Of a stretch of DNA of 64,000 nucleotides, positions 22,243-34,149 are shown piece after piece. Origin of the DNA: Mycobacterium sp. 852002-51163_SCH5372311 (GTDB lineage Bacteria; Actinomycetota; Actinomycetes; Mycobacteriales; Mycobacteriaceae); assembly GCF_001667115.1 (NCBI RefSeq), contig NZ_LZIJ01000031.1:1-64000 (forward strand). The letters run 5' to 3'. Position 1 is the first letter of the stretch. Each line of letters opens with the position of its first letter. The translations under genes and the position numbers were made by a program. Below the pieces are notes generated by a model. The model was not told where the DNA came from. It did no database searches and saw only the letters and a program-made list of their open reading frames with translations.

Positions 22243-23475
22243 ATGACGATCCAAACCGCACTCGAGTCCCCAAGCGTTTTCGATGCTGGCCTGCCCGGTA
22301 TTGCCTACGACCACCTCACTGATCCGGCCGAAGCGCACCGCGTCCTCGCTGGCGCCCGCAAGCAGGCCCCGATCGCCATCGGCCCGTACGGCCCGGAAAT
22401 GTTGAGCTACGAGCTGGTCCGCACTGTGTTGCGGGACAACCGATTCGTCACCGCCCACGGACTGGGGCTGCCCGCGCGAGGAATCACGTCAGGTCCACTG
22501 TGGGACAGGGCAATCAGCAACATCCTGGGCATCGACGGCGTCGAGCATCATCGACTGCGCCGGCTCGTGTCGAAGGCCTTCTCACCACGGGCCGCCGAAC
22601 GGCTGCGCACGTTGACCGTCGACGTCATCAACGGGCTGGTCGAACCTTTCACCAGCGCCGGGCACTGCGACATCGTCGCCGATATCGCAAAAAGCTATCC
22701 GACACAGATCATCTGCGCGCTGCTCGGCGCGCCGGCCGAGGATTGGCAGCTGTTCTCCGACTGGACCGACGACATCAAGAAGTTCTTCGAGGCCGGCGTC
22801 GCCGACGACGCCCCGCTTATCGAAAAGGCGTGGAACGAACTGGACGCCTACCTCGAGGAGTTGATCACCCGTCGGCGCGCCTCGCTGACCGACGACCTGA
22901 TCTCCGATCTCATCCGTGCCGAAGAAGACGGCGACCGACTCACCCACGACGAACTGCTCATGCTCTGCGCCACGCTGCTCGGCGCCGGCACCGATACCAC
23001 TCGCCACCAGCTCGCCGCGGCGGTGCAAACCCTCTGCGCGCATCCCACCCAGTGGGCCATGGTCGGCCGCCATCCGGAGTTGGCACCGCAAGCAATTCAG
23101 GAGTTGATGCGTTACAGCCCGATCATTTTCGGTGCTATCCGGCAAGCCGCCGAGGACGTCGAGCTGGCAGGGGTCCGTATTCCGGCCGGCACCCTGGTGA
23201 TCGCCAACACCGCCTCGGCCAACCGCGACCCCGAGGCCTATGACGACCCGGAACGGGTTGACATCACCCGGGCAAACCCAGCTGCCATCCTCAACTTCGG
23301 CGGCGGCATGCACTACTGTCTCGGCGCTCACCTCGCACGGCTGGAACTGACCGAAGCTCTTCGGATCATCACCGCACGGATGCCGAACGCCCGCCTGGCC
23401 GGCCCGGTCCCGTGGAGAGCCATCAGCGGGATCACCGGACCCCTGGCGGTGCCTCTGGAGTTCGACACCATTTAG
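22243..23475 (+). CDS. Cytochrome P450
   Basis: A 410-residue bacterial class I P450 monooxygenase. Diagnostic motifs are the I-helix oxygen-binding LLGAGTDTTRH (about 246-255), ExxR as ELMR (287-290), and the haem ligand loop FGGGMHYCLGAHLAR with Cys at about 359. It needs ferredoxin and reductase partners, none of which is adjacent. ATG 22243 (MTIQTALES) is preferred; ATG 22207 would add 12 residues without family support. It is followed 11 bp later by a dehydrogenase, so a two-step oxidation of a small hydrophobic substrate is plausible. I cannot assign the CYP subfamily. Confidence 0.93.
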   Translation: MTIQTALESPSVFDAGLPGIAYDHLTDPAEAHRVLAGARKQAPIAIGPYGPEMLSYELVRTVLRDNRFVTAHGLGLPARGITSGPLWDRAISNILGIDGVEHHRLRRLVSKAFSPRAAERLRTLTVDVINGLVEPFTSAGHCDIVADIAKSYPTQIICALLGAPAEDWQLFSDWTDDIKKFFEAGVADDAPLIEKAWNELDAYLEELITRRRASLTDDLISDLIRAEEDGDRLTHDELLMLCATLLGAGTDTTRHQLAAAVQTLCAHPTQWAMVGRHPELAPQAIQELMRYSPIIFGAIRQAAEDVELAGVRIPAGTLVIANTASANRDPEAYDDPERVDITRANPAAILNFGGGMHYCLGAHLARLELTEALRIITARMPNARLAGPVPWRAISGITGPLAVPLEFDTI

Positions 23476-23486
23476 GCTTCCCAGCC

Positions 23487-24356
23487 ATGGCCGACTGGAC
23501 CGCCGCCGACCTGCCGTCATTCGCCGGGCGCACCGTCATCATCACCGGCGCCAACAGCGGGCTGGGGGCGGTGACGGCCCGAGAGCTGGCGCGCGTGGAA
23601 GCAAAGATCGTGATGGCCGTCCGCAACACGGACAAAGGCGATGCCGCCGCGCGACAAATTCCCGGCCAAGTCGAGGTGCGCCAACTCGACCTGCAGGATC
23701 TGTCGTCGGTGCGGCAGTTCGCCGACGGGGTGGACAAGGCCGACATCCTGATCAACAACGCCGGCATCATGGCCGCACCGCATGCCGTCACCGCGGACGG
23801 CTTCGAGAGCCAGATCGGCACCAACCACCTCGGTCATTTCGCGCTGACCAACTTGCTGCTGCCCAAGCTGTCCGATCGGGTGGTGACGGTGTCGTCGATG
23901 GCGCACTGGCTTGGCCGCATCCGCCTCGACGACCTCCACTGGCAGAACCGCCGGTATTCGGCCTGGCTGGCCTACTGCCAGTCGAAGCTCGCCAACCTGC
24001 TGTTCACCAGTGAGCTGCAGCGCCGCCTCGAGGCTGCCGGTTCGCCGCTGCGTGCGCTGGCAGCCCACCCTGGCTATTCGCACACCAACCTGCAGGGCGC
24101 CTCGGGCCGCAAGTTGAGCGATACGGTCGTCTCGGCGGCGACTCGGGTTGTGGCCACCGACGCAAATTTCGGCGCTCGGCAAACGTTGTATGCGGCGTCG
24201 CAGGACTTGCCGGGTGACACGTACGTCGGGCCCCGGTTTGGCTACGTCGGGCGCACGCAACCCGTCGGGCGCAGTCGGGCGGCTCGAGACCTGGCGACTG
24301 CCCACGCTCTCTGGCAGGTTTCCGAGCAGCTCGCGGGCACCAAGTTCCCGCTGTGA
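23487..24356 (+). CDS. Short-chain dehydrogenase/reductase
   Basis: A 289-residue classical SDR with a Rossmann fold. It has the cofactor motif TGANSGLG near residue 24, NNAG, a catalytic Ser in VSSMAHW and YCQSK as the Tyr-x-x-x-Lys pair. The sequence is of the retinol-dehydrogenase/protochlorophyllide-reductase-like type common in mycobacteria, NADP-preferring by the arginine in MAVRNTDKG. ATG 23487 is chosen since upstream in-frame residues belong to the end of the P450 gene. Only 11 bp separate it from the P450, so the two probably act on the same substrate. Substrate unknown. Confidence 0.88.
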   Translation: MADWTAADLPSFAGRTVIITGANSGLGAVTARELARVEAKIVMAVRNTDKGDAAARQIPGQVEVRQLDLQDLSSVRQFADGVDKADILINNAGIMAAPHAVTADGFESQIGTNHLGHFALTNLLLPKLSDRVVTVSSMAHWLGRIRLDDLHWQNRRYSAWLAYCQSKLANLLFTSELQRRLEAAGSPLRALAAHPGYSHTNLQGASGRKLSDTVVSAATRVVATDANFGARQTLYAASQDLPGDTYVGPRFGYVGRTQPVGRSRAARDLATAHALWQVSEQLAGTKFPL

Positions 24357-24636
24357 GCTGCGCTAGTTGGTGCCGAGCCTGCGGTGGCGGCGCCGAACCT
24401 GCATCCAGGGCCCCGCTGTCGCGAGTTTCGTCGCCCTCACCGCAGGATCGATACCACGATCCGTGACGGAAGTGACAACCGTGGCCCGGAGATTTCCGCT
24501 CCCACCGGCACATGCGCTAACCTGACCGGGCGTCACGGCGAGGGTGGCAGGCCAAGCAGCCAGCACCGTTATCGACGGAGACCGACATACCGTCGCGATC
24601 CTGGCCGTGGTCAACCAGACACACAGGAGCGACACG

Positions 24637-25305
24637 ATGGCAAAGTCAGCAGTCAACCAACTGCCCGTCAAGGTACGTAGCGAGACCGGCAAGGGCGCGT
24701 CCCGCCGGGCTCGGCGCGACGGCAAGATTCCCGCCGTACTCTACGGTCACGGCGCCGATCCACAACACCTGGAACTGCCTGGTCATGACTTTGCCGCCGT
24801 GTTGCGGCACTCCGGTACGAACGCGGTGCTGACCCTCGACATCGAAGGCAAAGAACAGCTGGCGCTGACCAAAGCGCTCGACATCCACCCCATCCGCCGC
24901 ACGATCCAGCACGCCGACCTGTTGGTCGTGCGTCGCGGCGAGAAGGTGACCGTCGAGGTTAACGTGGTCGTCGAGGGCGAGGCAGGACCCGACACACTGG
25001 TCACCCAGGAGACCAGCGCCATCGAAATCGAAGCCGAGGCGCTGTCGATTCCCGAGCAGTTGACCGTCTCAGTCGAGGGCGCCGAGCCGGGCACACAGTT
25101 CACCGCCGGGCAGATCACGCTGCCGGAGGGAGTGAACCTGATTTCGGACCCCGAATTGCTGGTGGTCAACGTGGTGAACGCGCCGACGGCCGAGGACCTC
25201 GAGGAAGAGGGCGCGGGCGAGGAAGCCGAGGCGGCAGAGGGTGCCGAGGGTGCCGAAGAAGAGGCCGGCGAAGCCGCGGAGACCTCTGCGGACGAGTCCG
25301 AGTAG
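24637..25305 (+). CDS. rplY: 50S ribosomal protein L25 (CTC form)
   Basis: A 222-residue ribosomal protein L25/TL5/CTC. The N-terminal 5S rRNA-binding domain has [14 protein letters not shown] and [11 protein letters not shown]; the C-terminal CTC beta domain has [13 protein letters not shown] and [14 protein letters not shown] strongly acidic Glu/Ala tail of about 45 residues follows, as in other mycobacteria. ATG 24637 is preceded by AGGAGC. The 280-bp gap upstream contains no gene; it should hold the promoter (a TAACCT box near 24520) and a long leader. It is followed at 36 bp by pth. Confidence 0.95.
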   Translation: MAKSAVNQLPVKVRSETGKGASRRARRDGKIPAVLYGHGADPQHLELPGHDFAAVLRHSGTNAVLTLDIEGKEQLALTKALDIHPIRRTIQHADLLVVRRGEKVTVEVNVVVEGEAGPDTLVTQETSAIEIEAEALSIPEQLTVSVEGAEPGTQFTAGQITLPEGVNLISDPELLVVNVVNAPTAEDLEEEGAGEEAEAAEGAEGAEEEAGEAAETSADESE

Positions 25306-25313
25306 ACGGTTCG

Positions 25314-25339
25314 CCCACGGAGACAACCCACGGAGACAA
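25314..25339 (+). repeat. 13-bp tandem duplication carrying the pth ribosome-binding site
   Basis: CCCACGGAGACAA occurs twice back to back (25314-25326 and 25327-25339) immediately before the ATG of pth at 25342. Each copy contains GGAGA, so the gene has two possible ribosome-binding sites, only the second at a good distance. Confidence 0.85.
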
Positions 25340-25341
25340 AA

Positions 25342-25917
25342 ATGGCCGAGCCCCAGTTGGTGGTCGGCTTGGGGAACCCGGGAGAGCACTACGCCCGAAC
25401 GCGGCACAATCTGGGGTTCATGGTCGCCGACCTGCTCGCCGCGCGCCTGGGCGCAAAATTCAAGGCGCACAAGCGCTCCGGCGCCGAGGTCCTGACGGGC
25501 CGGTTAGCCGGACGCTCGGTGGTACTGGCCAAGCCCCGCTGCTACATGAACGAGTCGGGCCGGCAAATCGGCCCGCTGGCGAAGTTCTACTCGGTGCCGC
25601 CGGCCGACATCATCGTCATTCACGACGAGCTCGACCTCGAGTTCGGTTCCATCCGGCTCAAGTTCGGCGGCGGCGAAGGCGGGCACAACGGGGTGCGCTC
25701 GGTGGCGTCTGCGTTGGGTACCAAGGACTTTCAGCGGGTGCGCATCGGGATCGGCCGTCCCCCTGGCCGTAAAGATCCGGCCGCCTTCGTGCTGGAGAAC
25801 TTCACCGCCGCCGAGCGCGCTGACGTCCCCACCATCTGCGAGCAGGCGGCCGACGCCACCGAGTTGCTCATCCAGCTTGGGCTGGAACCCGCGCAAAACC
25901 GCGTCCACGCCTGGTAG
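25342..25917 (+). CDS. pth: Peptidyl-tRNA hydrolase
   Basis: A 191-residue Pth family enzyme that releases tRNA from stalled peptidyl-tRNA. Motifs: [18 protein letters not shown] with the catalytic His in [22 protein letters not shown] with the conserved Asp, and [12 protein letters not shown]. Length is normal. It follows rplY closely, as in other mycobacteria, so both translation genes are probably co-transcribed. It ends 13 bp from the tail of the convergent acyl-AMP ligase gene, with no visible terminator. Confidence 0.96.
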   Translation: MAEPQLVVGLGNPGEHYARTRHNLGFMVADLLAARLGAKFKAHKRSGAEVLTGRLAGRSVVLAKPRCYMNESGRQIGPLAKFYSVPPADIIVIHDELDLEFGSIRLKFGGGEGGHNGVRSVASALGTKDFQRVRIGIGRPPGRKDPAAFVLENFTAAERADVPTICEQAADATELLIQLGLEPAQNRVHAW

Positions 25918-25930
25918 GCACGCCCGCCAG

Positions 25931-27565
25931 TTAGGTGACCAGCATCAGGGAGGTGGAACGGCGCAACTTGCCCGACGGGGTCTTCGGGATGGTTCCCGGA
26001 CCCAGGACAACCACGTTGCGGGGCCGCACGTCGACCTCGGCAAGCACCTCGTGCGCCACCTGGTGCTCGATACGGCGCACCTCCGCCGGATCTTCGAAAG
26101 CGTTGGACTCCACCGCAACGGCAAACGTCTCGCGGGAATGTCCGGCGTCGAGCCGTACGGCCACCGCGCAACCCGGACGGACACCTTCGACCCGGCCGGC
26201 GGCCCGCTCGATGTCGGTCGGATAGATGTTTCGGCCGGCCATGATGATGACGTCCTTGACGCGGCCGCACACCACCACGTGACCGTTCTCCATCTGATAG
26301 CCGAGATCACCGGTGTCGTACCAGCCGTGCTGGTCTTGCGCCGGCAGGAATCCGCCCATCGTGATGTAGCCGGGGGTCACCGACTCGCCGCGCAACTCGA
26401 TCACCCCGACACCGCGGTACGGCAGGATGTTGCCGTCGTCGTCGACGATGCGGGCCTCGATGCCGTGCAGCAGCGGCCCGAGTGAGGCCAGCCGGCGGGT
26501 GTTGCCCTTGGTCGCCGGGACCGCGCGGCGCAGCGCGGCCAGCAGATCGGCATCCACCTCGTCGACGACCAGGCCCGCGCCGCACTCGGAGAAGGCCACC
26601 GCGAGCGTGATCTCGGCCATCCCGTACGCCGGCAGGATCGCTCCGGGGTTCAACCCGAACGGCTTACCGGCCTCGACCAGGTCTTCGACGTCAGCAGGCT
26701 CCACCGGCTCGGCCCCCGACAGCGCGAAGCGCAGCGTCGACAGGTCGAACTGACCGGGCTTGGCCTGCTTGCGCAACCGCTTGGCAAACAGCGAGTAGGC
26801 GAAGTTCGGGGCCGCCGTCATCGTGCCCTTGTACTTGTCGATCAGCTTGGCCCACAGCAGCGTGTCGCGCATGAAGTCCATCGGGGTGACCTTGACCAGC
26901 TCACCGCCGAAGTACATCGGCACGGTCAGGAAGCCGATCATGCCCATGTCGTGAAACAGCGGCAGCCAGCTGACCATCACGTCGGTCTCGGCGTTGTACT
27001 CGGCGCTGATGAACATCGCCTCGAGATTGGCGAACAGGTTGCGGTGGGTGATCTGGACCGCTTTCGGCGACCCGGTCGAACCGGACGTCAACTGCATCAG
27101 CGCCAAGTCGTCCTCGCCGACCTCGATGGGGTCGATCGGCTCGGATCCCAGCAGCTGCTCGACGGTCAACACGTTGATGCCGCGCTCCTGCAACACCGGC
27201 GCGGCGGCCATGAACGGCTCGGAGATGACAACCGCCTTGGCCTCGATCATGTCGACGACGGTCGTGGTGTCCTCGGCCCAGATGGCCAGGTCGGTGCGCG
27301 GGGTGGGCTGGTGCAGCATGGTCAGGCTGGCGCCGCGCATCCACAGCCCCTGGGCGGTCGGAGCAATCTCGACCGGAGCACCCGCGAGCACACCGACCCC
27401 GTCGCCGCGGCCTATGCCGGCCGCCGCCAATCCACCGGCGATCTTCCGCGCCCGCTCGTGCACCTCGCCCCAGGTGTGGCGAACCGGAGTGTGTGGCTCG
27501 CCGGTCACCATGCCCTTGGTGGTCTCGCGGGCGTTGCGGAACATCTTCTCGGTAAATCTGCTCAC
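25931..27565 (-). CDS. pks16: Fatty-acyl-AMP ligase-like adenylate-forming enzyme (Pks16/Rv1013 type)
   Basis: A 544-residue ANL-superfamily enzyme. Core motifs are A3 [16 protein letters not shown], the A5-like [20 protein letters not shown] and [16 protein letters not shown], with the C-terminal lysine in KTPSGKLRR. Despite the historic polyketide-synthase name, it has no PKS domains. It probably activates a fatty acid as acyl-adenylate for transfer to CoA or a carrier protein. GTG 27565 (VSRFTEKMF) is chosen from the homologue start, with GAGGAG upstream and a length equal to the M. tuberculosis protein. It stands alone, 267 bp from ispE. Confidence 0.9.
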   Translation of the reverse strand: MSRFTEKMFRNARETTKGMVTGEPHTPVRHTWGEVHERARKIAGGLAAAGIGRGDGVGVLAGAPVEIAPTAQGLWMRGASLTMLHQPTPRTDLAIWAEDTTTVVDMIEAKAVVISEPFMAAAPVLQERGINVLTVEQLLGSEPIDPIEVGEDDLALMQLTSGSTGSPKAVQITHRNLFANLEAMFISAEYNAETDVMVSWLPLFHDMGMIGFLTVPMYFGGELVKVTPMDFMRDTLLWAKLIDKYKGTMTAAPNFAYSLFAKRLRKQAKPGQFDLSTLRFALSGAEPVEPADVEDLVEAGKPFGLNPGAILPAYGMAEITLAVAFSECGAGLVVDEVDADLLAALRRAVPATKGNTRRLASLGPLLHGIEARIVDDDGNILPYRGVGVIELRGESVTPGYITMGGFLPAQDQHGWYDTGDLGYQMENGHVVVCGRVKDVIIMAGRNIYPTDIERAAGRVEGVRPGCAVAVRLDAGHSRETFAVAVESNAFEDPAEVRRIEHQVAHEVLAEVDVRPRNVVVLGPGTIPKTPSGKLRRSTSLMLVT

Positions 27566-27799
27566 AACCAACTCCTCGGTTCCGGCACTGTTCCCAAGGT
27601 TCGGGATCTCATGCTCCGCCTGCCGAGCTCCACATTCTGGCAGGCGCGCGCACACAATTGGGGCGCGGTTACGTCTCGAAACAGTGATAAGCCGACGACG
27701 GCAGAGGCAGACCGCCCAGCGGAGCGCATGTGCTTACCGTCATTCGTCACCGCGGGATATCTTAAGCTCCTCTTAAGGAACTGCCAAACTGTGACGCGA

Positions 27800-27817
27800 T
27801 GTGAGTGCTAATTCACA
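27800..27817. promoter_or_regulatory. Palindrome TGTGA-N8-TCACA
   Basis: TGTGAGTGCTAATTCACA lies in the 267-bp gap between the ispE stop and the acyl-AMP ligase start. The arms fit a CRP/FNR-type site but the spacer is 8, not the 6 usual for mycobacterial CRP. It is about 235 bp upstream of the ligase start, so its relevance is uncertain. Confidence 0.3.
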
Positions 27818-27832
27818 TGGAAGGCGTGCGGC

Positions 27833-28792
27833 TCACACGGCATCTGTCGGCGCCGGCACCACGCGGGCCCCGGCTACCGGCCCGGTGGCGACCCGAACAC
27901 TGCGGCAAACACCCGCGCCGGACAGCTGGGTGCCGACGTCGATCGCCGACGCCTCCGACGCGCAGAGGAATGCGCAGGTGGGCCCCGAGCCGGAAACAAT
28001 GCCGGCCAGCGCGCCCGCGTCCACGCCGGCGCGTAGCGCGCGCCGCAGCGCCGGGTCCAGGCTGACCGCGGCGGCTTGCATCTCGTTGCCCAACAGCGGT
28101 GCCAGCTGCTCTGGATCGCCCGCGGCCAACGCGGCCAGCACCGGCCCCGGTTCATCGAGTCGCGGCGGATCACCGGCGGCCCGCAGGCGGTCGAGCTCGG
28201 CATAGACCGCCGACGTGAGCAGTCCGCTGTCGGCGAAGGCCAGCACCCAGTGGAACGTGTTACGGGACAGCACGGTGGCCAGCTCCTCGCCGCGGCCGGT
28301 GCCCAGGGCGGTGCCGCCGTGCAGGGCGAACGGCACGTCGCTGCCCAACCGCGCCGCGAGCATGCGCAGGTCGCGGCGGGGCAACGCGAGCTCCCACAGG
28401 GAGTTCATCGCGACCAGCACCGCCGCCGCGTCGGCGCTGCCGCCTCCCATCCCGCCGGCAACCGGAATGGCTTTGTCGATCATGATCGACACATCGGGCG
28501 CCCGGCCCACGTGTTCGGCCATCAGCTCGGCGGCCTTCCAGGCCAGGTTGCGCTCGTCGGTGGGCAGCTTGTCGGCGCCCTCGCCGACGACCTCGAGCGA
28601 GAGCACGTCGGCGTTGCGCACGGTCACCTCGTCGACCAAGGAGACGGCGTGGAACACCGTCGTCAGCTCGTGATAGCCGTCCTCGCGGCGATCGCCGACC
28701 GCGAGGTAGAGGTTCACCTTGCCGGGCACCCGAACGGTGGCCGACCCGGTGGGCACCCACAATTCGGCGGTGTTCCCGTCAGACCCAGCCAC
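27833..28792 (-). CDS. ispE: 4-diphosphocytidyl-2-C-methyl-D-erythritol kinase
   Basis: A 319-residue GHMP kinase of the non-mevalonate (MEP) pathway; it phosphorylates CDP-methylerythritol on the way to isoprenoids such as decaprenyl phosphate. The substrate motif [11 protein letters not shown], the ATP-binding [17 protein letters not shown] and the C-terminal [10 protein letters not shown] are all present. The GTG start at 28792 is the first in frame. It is the third gene of rpfB-ksgA-ispE, the gap to ksgA being 58 bp, so its expression should follow the rpfB leader. Confidence 0.95.
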   Translation of the reverse strand: MAGSDGNTAELWVPTGSATVRVPGKVNLYLAVGDRREDGYHELTTVFHAVSLVDEVTVRNADVLSLEVVGEGADKLPTDERNLAWKAAELMAEHVGRAPDVSIMIDKAIPVAGGMGGGSADAAAVLVAMNSLWELALPRRDLRMLAARLGSDVPFALHGGTALGTGRGEELATVLSRNTFHWVLAFADSGLLTSAVYAELDRLRAAGDPPRLDEPGPVLAALAAGDPEQLAPLLGNEMQAAAVSLDPALRRALRAGVDAGALAGIVSGSGPTCAFLCASEASAIDVGTQLSGAGVCRSVRVATGPVAGARVVPAPTDAV

Positions 28793-28850
28793 GGCAGCAG
28801 ACTATCGCTGCCGGCAACAATCCACACGCGACGGGCCGAAAGGCCGCGGG

Positions 28851-30928
<2,078 letters not shown>

Positions 30929-30937
30929 CTACACGCC

Positions 30938-30957
30938 AAAAAAGGGCCCAGAGGCCC
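30938..30957 (-). terminator. Intrinsic terminator hairpin in the rpfB leader
   Basis: On the minus strand the sequence reads GGGCC-TCTG-GGCCC followed directly by six T (30943-30938). It lies about 110 bp before the rpfB start and well after the tatD stop, so it sits in the transcribed leader rather than after a gene. In M. tuberculosis the rpfB-ksgA-ispE operon is known to be controlled by a leader RNA switch with an intrinsic terminator; this hairpin is the likely counterpart. Confidence 0.75.
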
Positions 30958-31049
30958 ACCTGTCATGATCACAAGACGGTAACGAATCAGCCAAGGCTCG
31001 GCAACTCCGACAGCCCGGCGCCTGCCAAAATCAATGCAAACGCCACGAA

Positions 31050-31904
31050 CTACGCGGCCGGCAGCTTCAGCCCATAGACCCGAGCAGCGTTGCTCGTAGT
31101 GATGCGCGCCAACTCTACGTCAGAGCTATCAACCAGCTCAGCAATGGCGCGCACAGTATAAGGAAGGCAGTACGGTTCATTCGCTGAGCCGCGGTAGGGA
31201 TGCGGAGTCAGGAACGGCGCGTCCGTCTCCACCAGAAGTTGCTGGGCGGGTATCAGCGGTACGGCTTCGCGCAGCGCACGAGCATTGCGAAAGCTCGCCG
31301 TCCCGGACAGGCTGAGCAGCCATCCGGCGTCGACGCAGCGGCGGGCCATCGCGCTGCCGGACGAAAAGCAGTGGAATATCACGTCCTTCGGCGCGCCCTC
31401 GGCAGTCAGTACGTCGAGCACCTCCGCGTCGGCGTCCCGGTTGTGGATCATCAGCGGTTTGCCGGTCCGCTTCGCCAGGTCTATATGCCAGGCGAAAGCC
31501 TCGCGCTGCACCGCCGGCTCGGCGCAACCCTCAAGGCGGCCCGGCCAGTACAGGTCCAACCCGGTCTCGCCGACGGCAACCACTCGCGGGTGGGCCGCCA
31601 GTCGCTCGATCTCGGCGCGGGCGTCGTCGGTGAGCGCGTTCGCGCGCGTCGGGTGCAACGCCACCGCCGCGTACACCCGTGGGTCCCACTCGGCCGCGCG
31701 CGTCACCCAGCGCGCCGAGTCCAGGTCGTCGGCGATGGTCACCACCGCCACCACACCCACCGCCGCGGCTCGCTCGACGAGGGCGGCGACGTCCTCGGAG
31801 TCGCGCGCGCCGCAGGCATCCAGGTGGGTATGGGCGTCGACCAGCGGGGCCAGCGGCTCGGGAGCAGGGGGTGTCTGTCGGTTACCGGACCGGTTGGAGC
31901 TCAC
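31050..31904 (-). CDS. tatD: TatD-family metal-dependent hydrolase
   Basis: A 284-residue TIM-barrel deoxyribonuclease of the TatD family. Motifs: VDAHTHLDACG with two metal His, VGETGLDLYW with the metal Glu, LMIHNRDAD, HCFSSG and VETDAPFLTPHPYRG. It acts as a Mg-dependent 3'-5' DNase in other bacteria. The GTG at 31904 is chosen, with a GTG at 31910 as an alternative; the Ser/Pro-rich N-terminal extension of about 20 residues is longer than in M. tuberculosis. The frame stays open upstream through metS but that is antisense. It is divergent from metS with a 24-bp gap. Confidence 0.92.
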   Translation of the reverse strand: MSSNRSGNRQTPPAPEPLAPLVDAHTHLDACGARDSEDVAALVERAAAVGVVAVVTIADDLDSARWVTRAAEWDPRVYAAVALHPTRANALTDDARAEIERLAAHPRVVAVGETGLDLYWPGRLEGCAEPAVQREAFAWHIDLAKRTGKPLMIHNRDADAEVLDVLTAEGAPKDVIFHCFSSGSAMARRCVDAGWLLSLSGTASFRNARALREAVPLIPAQQLLVETDAPFLTPHPYRGSANEPYCLPYTVRAIAELVDSSDVELARITTSNAARVYGLKLPAA

Positions 31905-31928
31905 GGGCACACAATAGGGTGATTCGCA

Positions 31929-33485
31929 ATGAGGCCCTACTACGTCACCACCGCGATCACCTACCCCAACGCCGCGCCCCACCTGGGGCACGCGTACGAG
32001 TACATCGCCACCGACGCCATCGCGCGGTTCAAGCGGCTCGACGGCTTCGACGTGCGCTTCCAGACCGGCACCGACGAACACGGCCTCAAGATGGTCCAGG
32101 CCGCGGCGGCCGAGGGGCTGCCGACCGCGGAGCTGGCTCGCCGCAACTCCGACGAGTTCCAGCGCCTGCAGGAACGGCTGGACATTTCGTTCGACCGGTT
32201 CATCCGCACCACCGACGCCGACCATCACCAGGCGTCCAAGGAGATCTGGCGTCGGATACAAGCGGCCGGCGACCTCTATCTGGACAGCTACGCCGGCTGG
32301 TATTCGGTGCGCGACGAGCGGTTCTTCGTCGAATCGGAGACCGCCGAGGTGGACGGAACCCGGATCGCCGTGGAAACCGGCACCCCGGTGACCTGGACCG
32401 AGGAGCAGACCTACTTCTTCCGGCTCTCGGCGTATGCCGACAAGCTGCTGGCCCATTACGAGGCGAACCCGGACTTCATCGCTCCCGAAGTGCGGCGCAA
32501 CGAAGTGGTCAGCTTCGTCTCCGGCGGATTGCACGATCTGTCCATCTCGCGCACCTCGTTCGACTGGGGGGTGCAGGTGCCCGGGCATCCCGACCACATC
32601 ATGTACGTCTGGATCGACGCGCTGACCAACTACCTGACCGGGGTCGGGTTCCCCGATACCGACTCGGAGTCGTTCCGCCGCTATTGGCCCGCCGATCTGC
32701 ACATGATCGGCAAGGACATCATCAGGTTCCATACCGTCTACTGGCCGGCGTTCCTGATGTCGGCTGGAATCGAGCTGCCGCGAAGGGTTTTCGCGCACGG
32801 ATTCCTGCTCAACCGCGGCGAGAAGATGAGCAAGTCGGTGGGCAATATCGTCGCCCCGGAAGCCCTGGTCGACAGGTTCGGGGTGGACCAGGTCCGCTAC
32901 TTCCTGTTACGCGAGGTGCCGTTCGGCCAGGACGGCAGCTACAGCGACGAGGCCATCATCACCCGGATCAACACCGACCTGGCCAACGAGCTGGGCAACC
33001 TGGCCCAACGGTCACTGTCGATGGTGGCCAAGAACCTGGGCGGGGTGGTGCCCGATCCCGGTGACTTCACCGCTGACGACACCGGCCTGCTGGCGGTTGC
33101 CGACGGCTTGCTGGGGCGGGCGCGCGCCCATTTCGACGCGCAAGCGATGCATCTTGCCTTGGAGGCGATCTGGCTGATGCTCGGCGACGCCAACAAGTAT
33201 TTCTCGGCGCAGCAGCCGTGGGTGCTGCGCAAAAGTGAGGCCGAGGCCGACCAGGCTAGGTTTCGCACGGTGCTTTACGTCACCTGCGAGGTGGTGCGCA
33301 TCGCGGCGTTGCTGGTGCAGCCGGTCATGCCGCAGTCTGGCGGCAAGCTGTTGCGCTTGCTCGGCCAGGACGAAAGTCAGCGTTCGTTCGCCGCTATCGG
33401 ACAGCGGCTGGCACCCGGTACCCCACTGCCGCCGCCGACCGGTGTCTTCCCGCGCTATCAGGAGCCCACTACCCAAGCGGAGTAG
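31929..33485 (+). CDS. metS: Methionyl-tRNA synthetase
   Basis: A 518-residue class I aminoacyl-tRNA synthetase that charges tRNA-Met. The HIGH-type motif is [10 protein letters not shown], the KMSKS loop is EKMSKSVGN, and the Rossmann core and helical anticodon-binding domain follow in order. The length equals the mycobacterial short form without a C-terminal tRNA-binding extension. ATG 31929 follows GGGTGA. The gene overlaps the tail of the next, convergent gene by 17 bp. Confidence 0.96.
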   Translation: MRPYYVTTAITYPNAAPHLGHAYEYIATDAIARFKRLDGFDVRFQTGTDEHGLKMVQAAAAEGLPTAELARRNSDEFQRLQERLDISFDRFIRTTDADHHQASKEIWRRIQAAGDLYLDSYAGWYSVRDERFFVESETAEVDGTRIAVETGTPVTWTEEQTYFFRLSAYADKLLAHYEANPDFIAPEVRRNEVVSFVSGGLHDLSISRTSFDWGVQVPGHPDHIMYVWIDALTNYLTGVGFPDTDSESFRRYWPADLHMIGKDIIRFHTVYWPAFLMSAGIELPRRVFAHGFLLNRGEKMSKSVGNIVAPEALVDRFGVDQVRYFLLREVPFGQDGSYSDEAIITRINTDLANELGNLAQRSLSMVAKNLGGVVPDPGDFTADDTGLLAVADGLLGRARAHFDAQAMHLALEAIWLMLGDANKYFSAQQPWVLRKSEAEADQARFRTVLYVTCEVVRIAALLVQPVMPQSGGKLLRLLGQDESQRSFAAIGQRLAPGTPLPPPTGVFPRYQEPTTQAE

Positions 33486-34149
33486 AGCGGCTCAGGCCGC
33501 CAAATCTGTCGGCGATCTCCGAGCGCGCGTGCGACGGAATTTCGGGTGCGAATCGCGTGGCGTAGGCAGCAATCCACTTCTCGTTGCCCCGGAGGAACGG
33601 GTAGTCGGTGACCACCATGTGCCGCACGGCGAGCATCGCGAACGGTGCGTCCAATGGCCTGAAGTCCGGGTTGCGAAGCCCCTCCTCCTGGTGGCCGGGG
33701 TAAAACTGGCCGACCATCAGCCCGCGCTTCACGAATGCGTGCTTGCATTTGTTCTGGACGGCATCGATCTGACCGAAGTCCGTCACCTCGGGGAAGACCA
33801 CGACGACGGCTTTGTAGATCGATTCAGGGCGGTCAACCGGAGGAAGTACAGGCAGAGCCGCCGCGATTTCCTCGAGCAAGCCGACCATGCTGTCGTGGTC
33901 CAGATTGTTCCCGCGCACGAATGCCACCCAGAACAGATGCTTCTTGATCGAAGTGCCCGTGAAGGGGCAGACGGCCCCCGTGCGCCCGAGATCGGGATGC
34001 GACTTGCTCAGCCAGTTCTTGGCCCAGTGCTTGACCGTCTCGAACTCCCACTCCGCCACTGCCGGAGGCGTCGGACCGGCAAGCGTGGACAGCGGCACCG
34101 AGAGGTCTGAGGCGCGGAAGGCCGCAAACTGTGCGCTATTCCGGTTCAT
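33469..34149 (-). CDS. Conserved protein coupled to the NRPS gene
   Basis: A 226-residue soluble protein with no recognisable signal peptide. Conserved-looking elements are [10 protein letters not shown] near residue 65, a GGLLEEI-type helix, the segment [19 protein letters not shown] and [13 protein letters not shown]. The single Cys in a CPF motif and several His suggest a catalytic or metal site. I believe relatives are catalogued as DUF6875, but this is from memory. The ATG at 34149 lies inside the end of the NRPS gene (14-bp overlap), a strong sign of translational coupling, so it probably tailors or releases the NRPS product. An ATG at 34167 is the alternative start. Confidence 0.7.
   Translation of the reverse strand: MNRNSAQFAAFRASDLSVPLSTLAGPTPPAVAEWEFETVKHWAKNWLSKSHPDLGRTGAVCPFTGTSIKKHLFWVAFVRGNNLDHDSMVGLLEEIAAALPVLPPVDRPESIYKAVVVVFPEVTDFGQIDAVQNKCKHAFVKRGLMVGQFYPGHQEEGLRNPDFRPLDAPFAMLAVRHMVVTDYPFLRGNEKWIAAYATRFAPEIPSHARSEIADRFGGLSRSTPLG

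Noticed and set aside
31905..32798. Upstream extension of the tatD frame
   Set aside because: It is antisense to metS, and TatD proteins begin near VDAHTHLDA.
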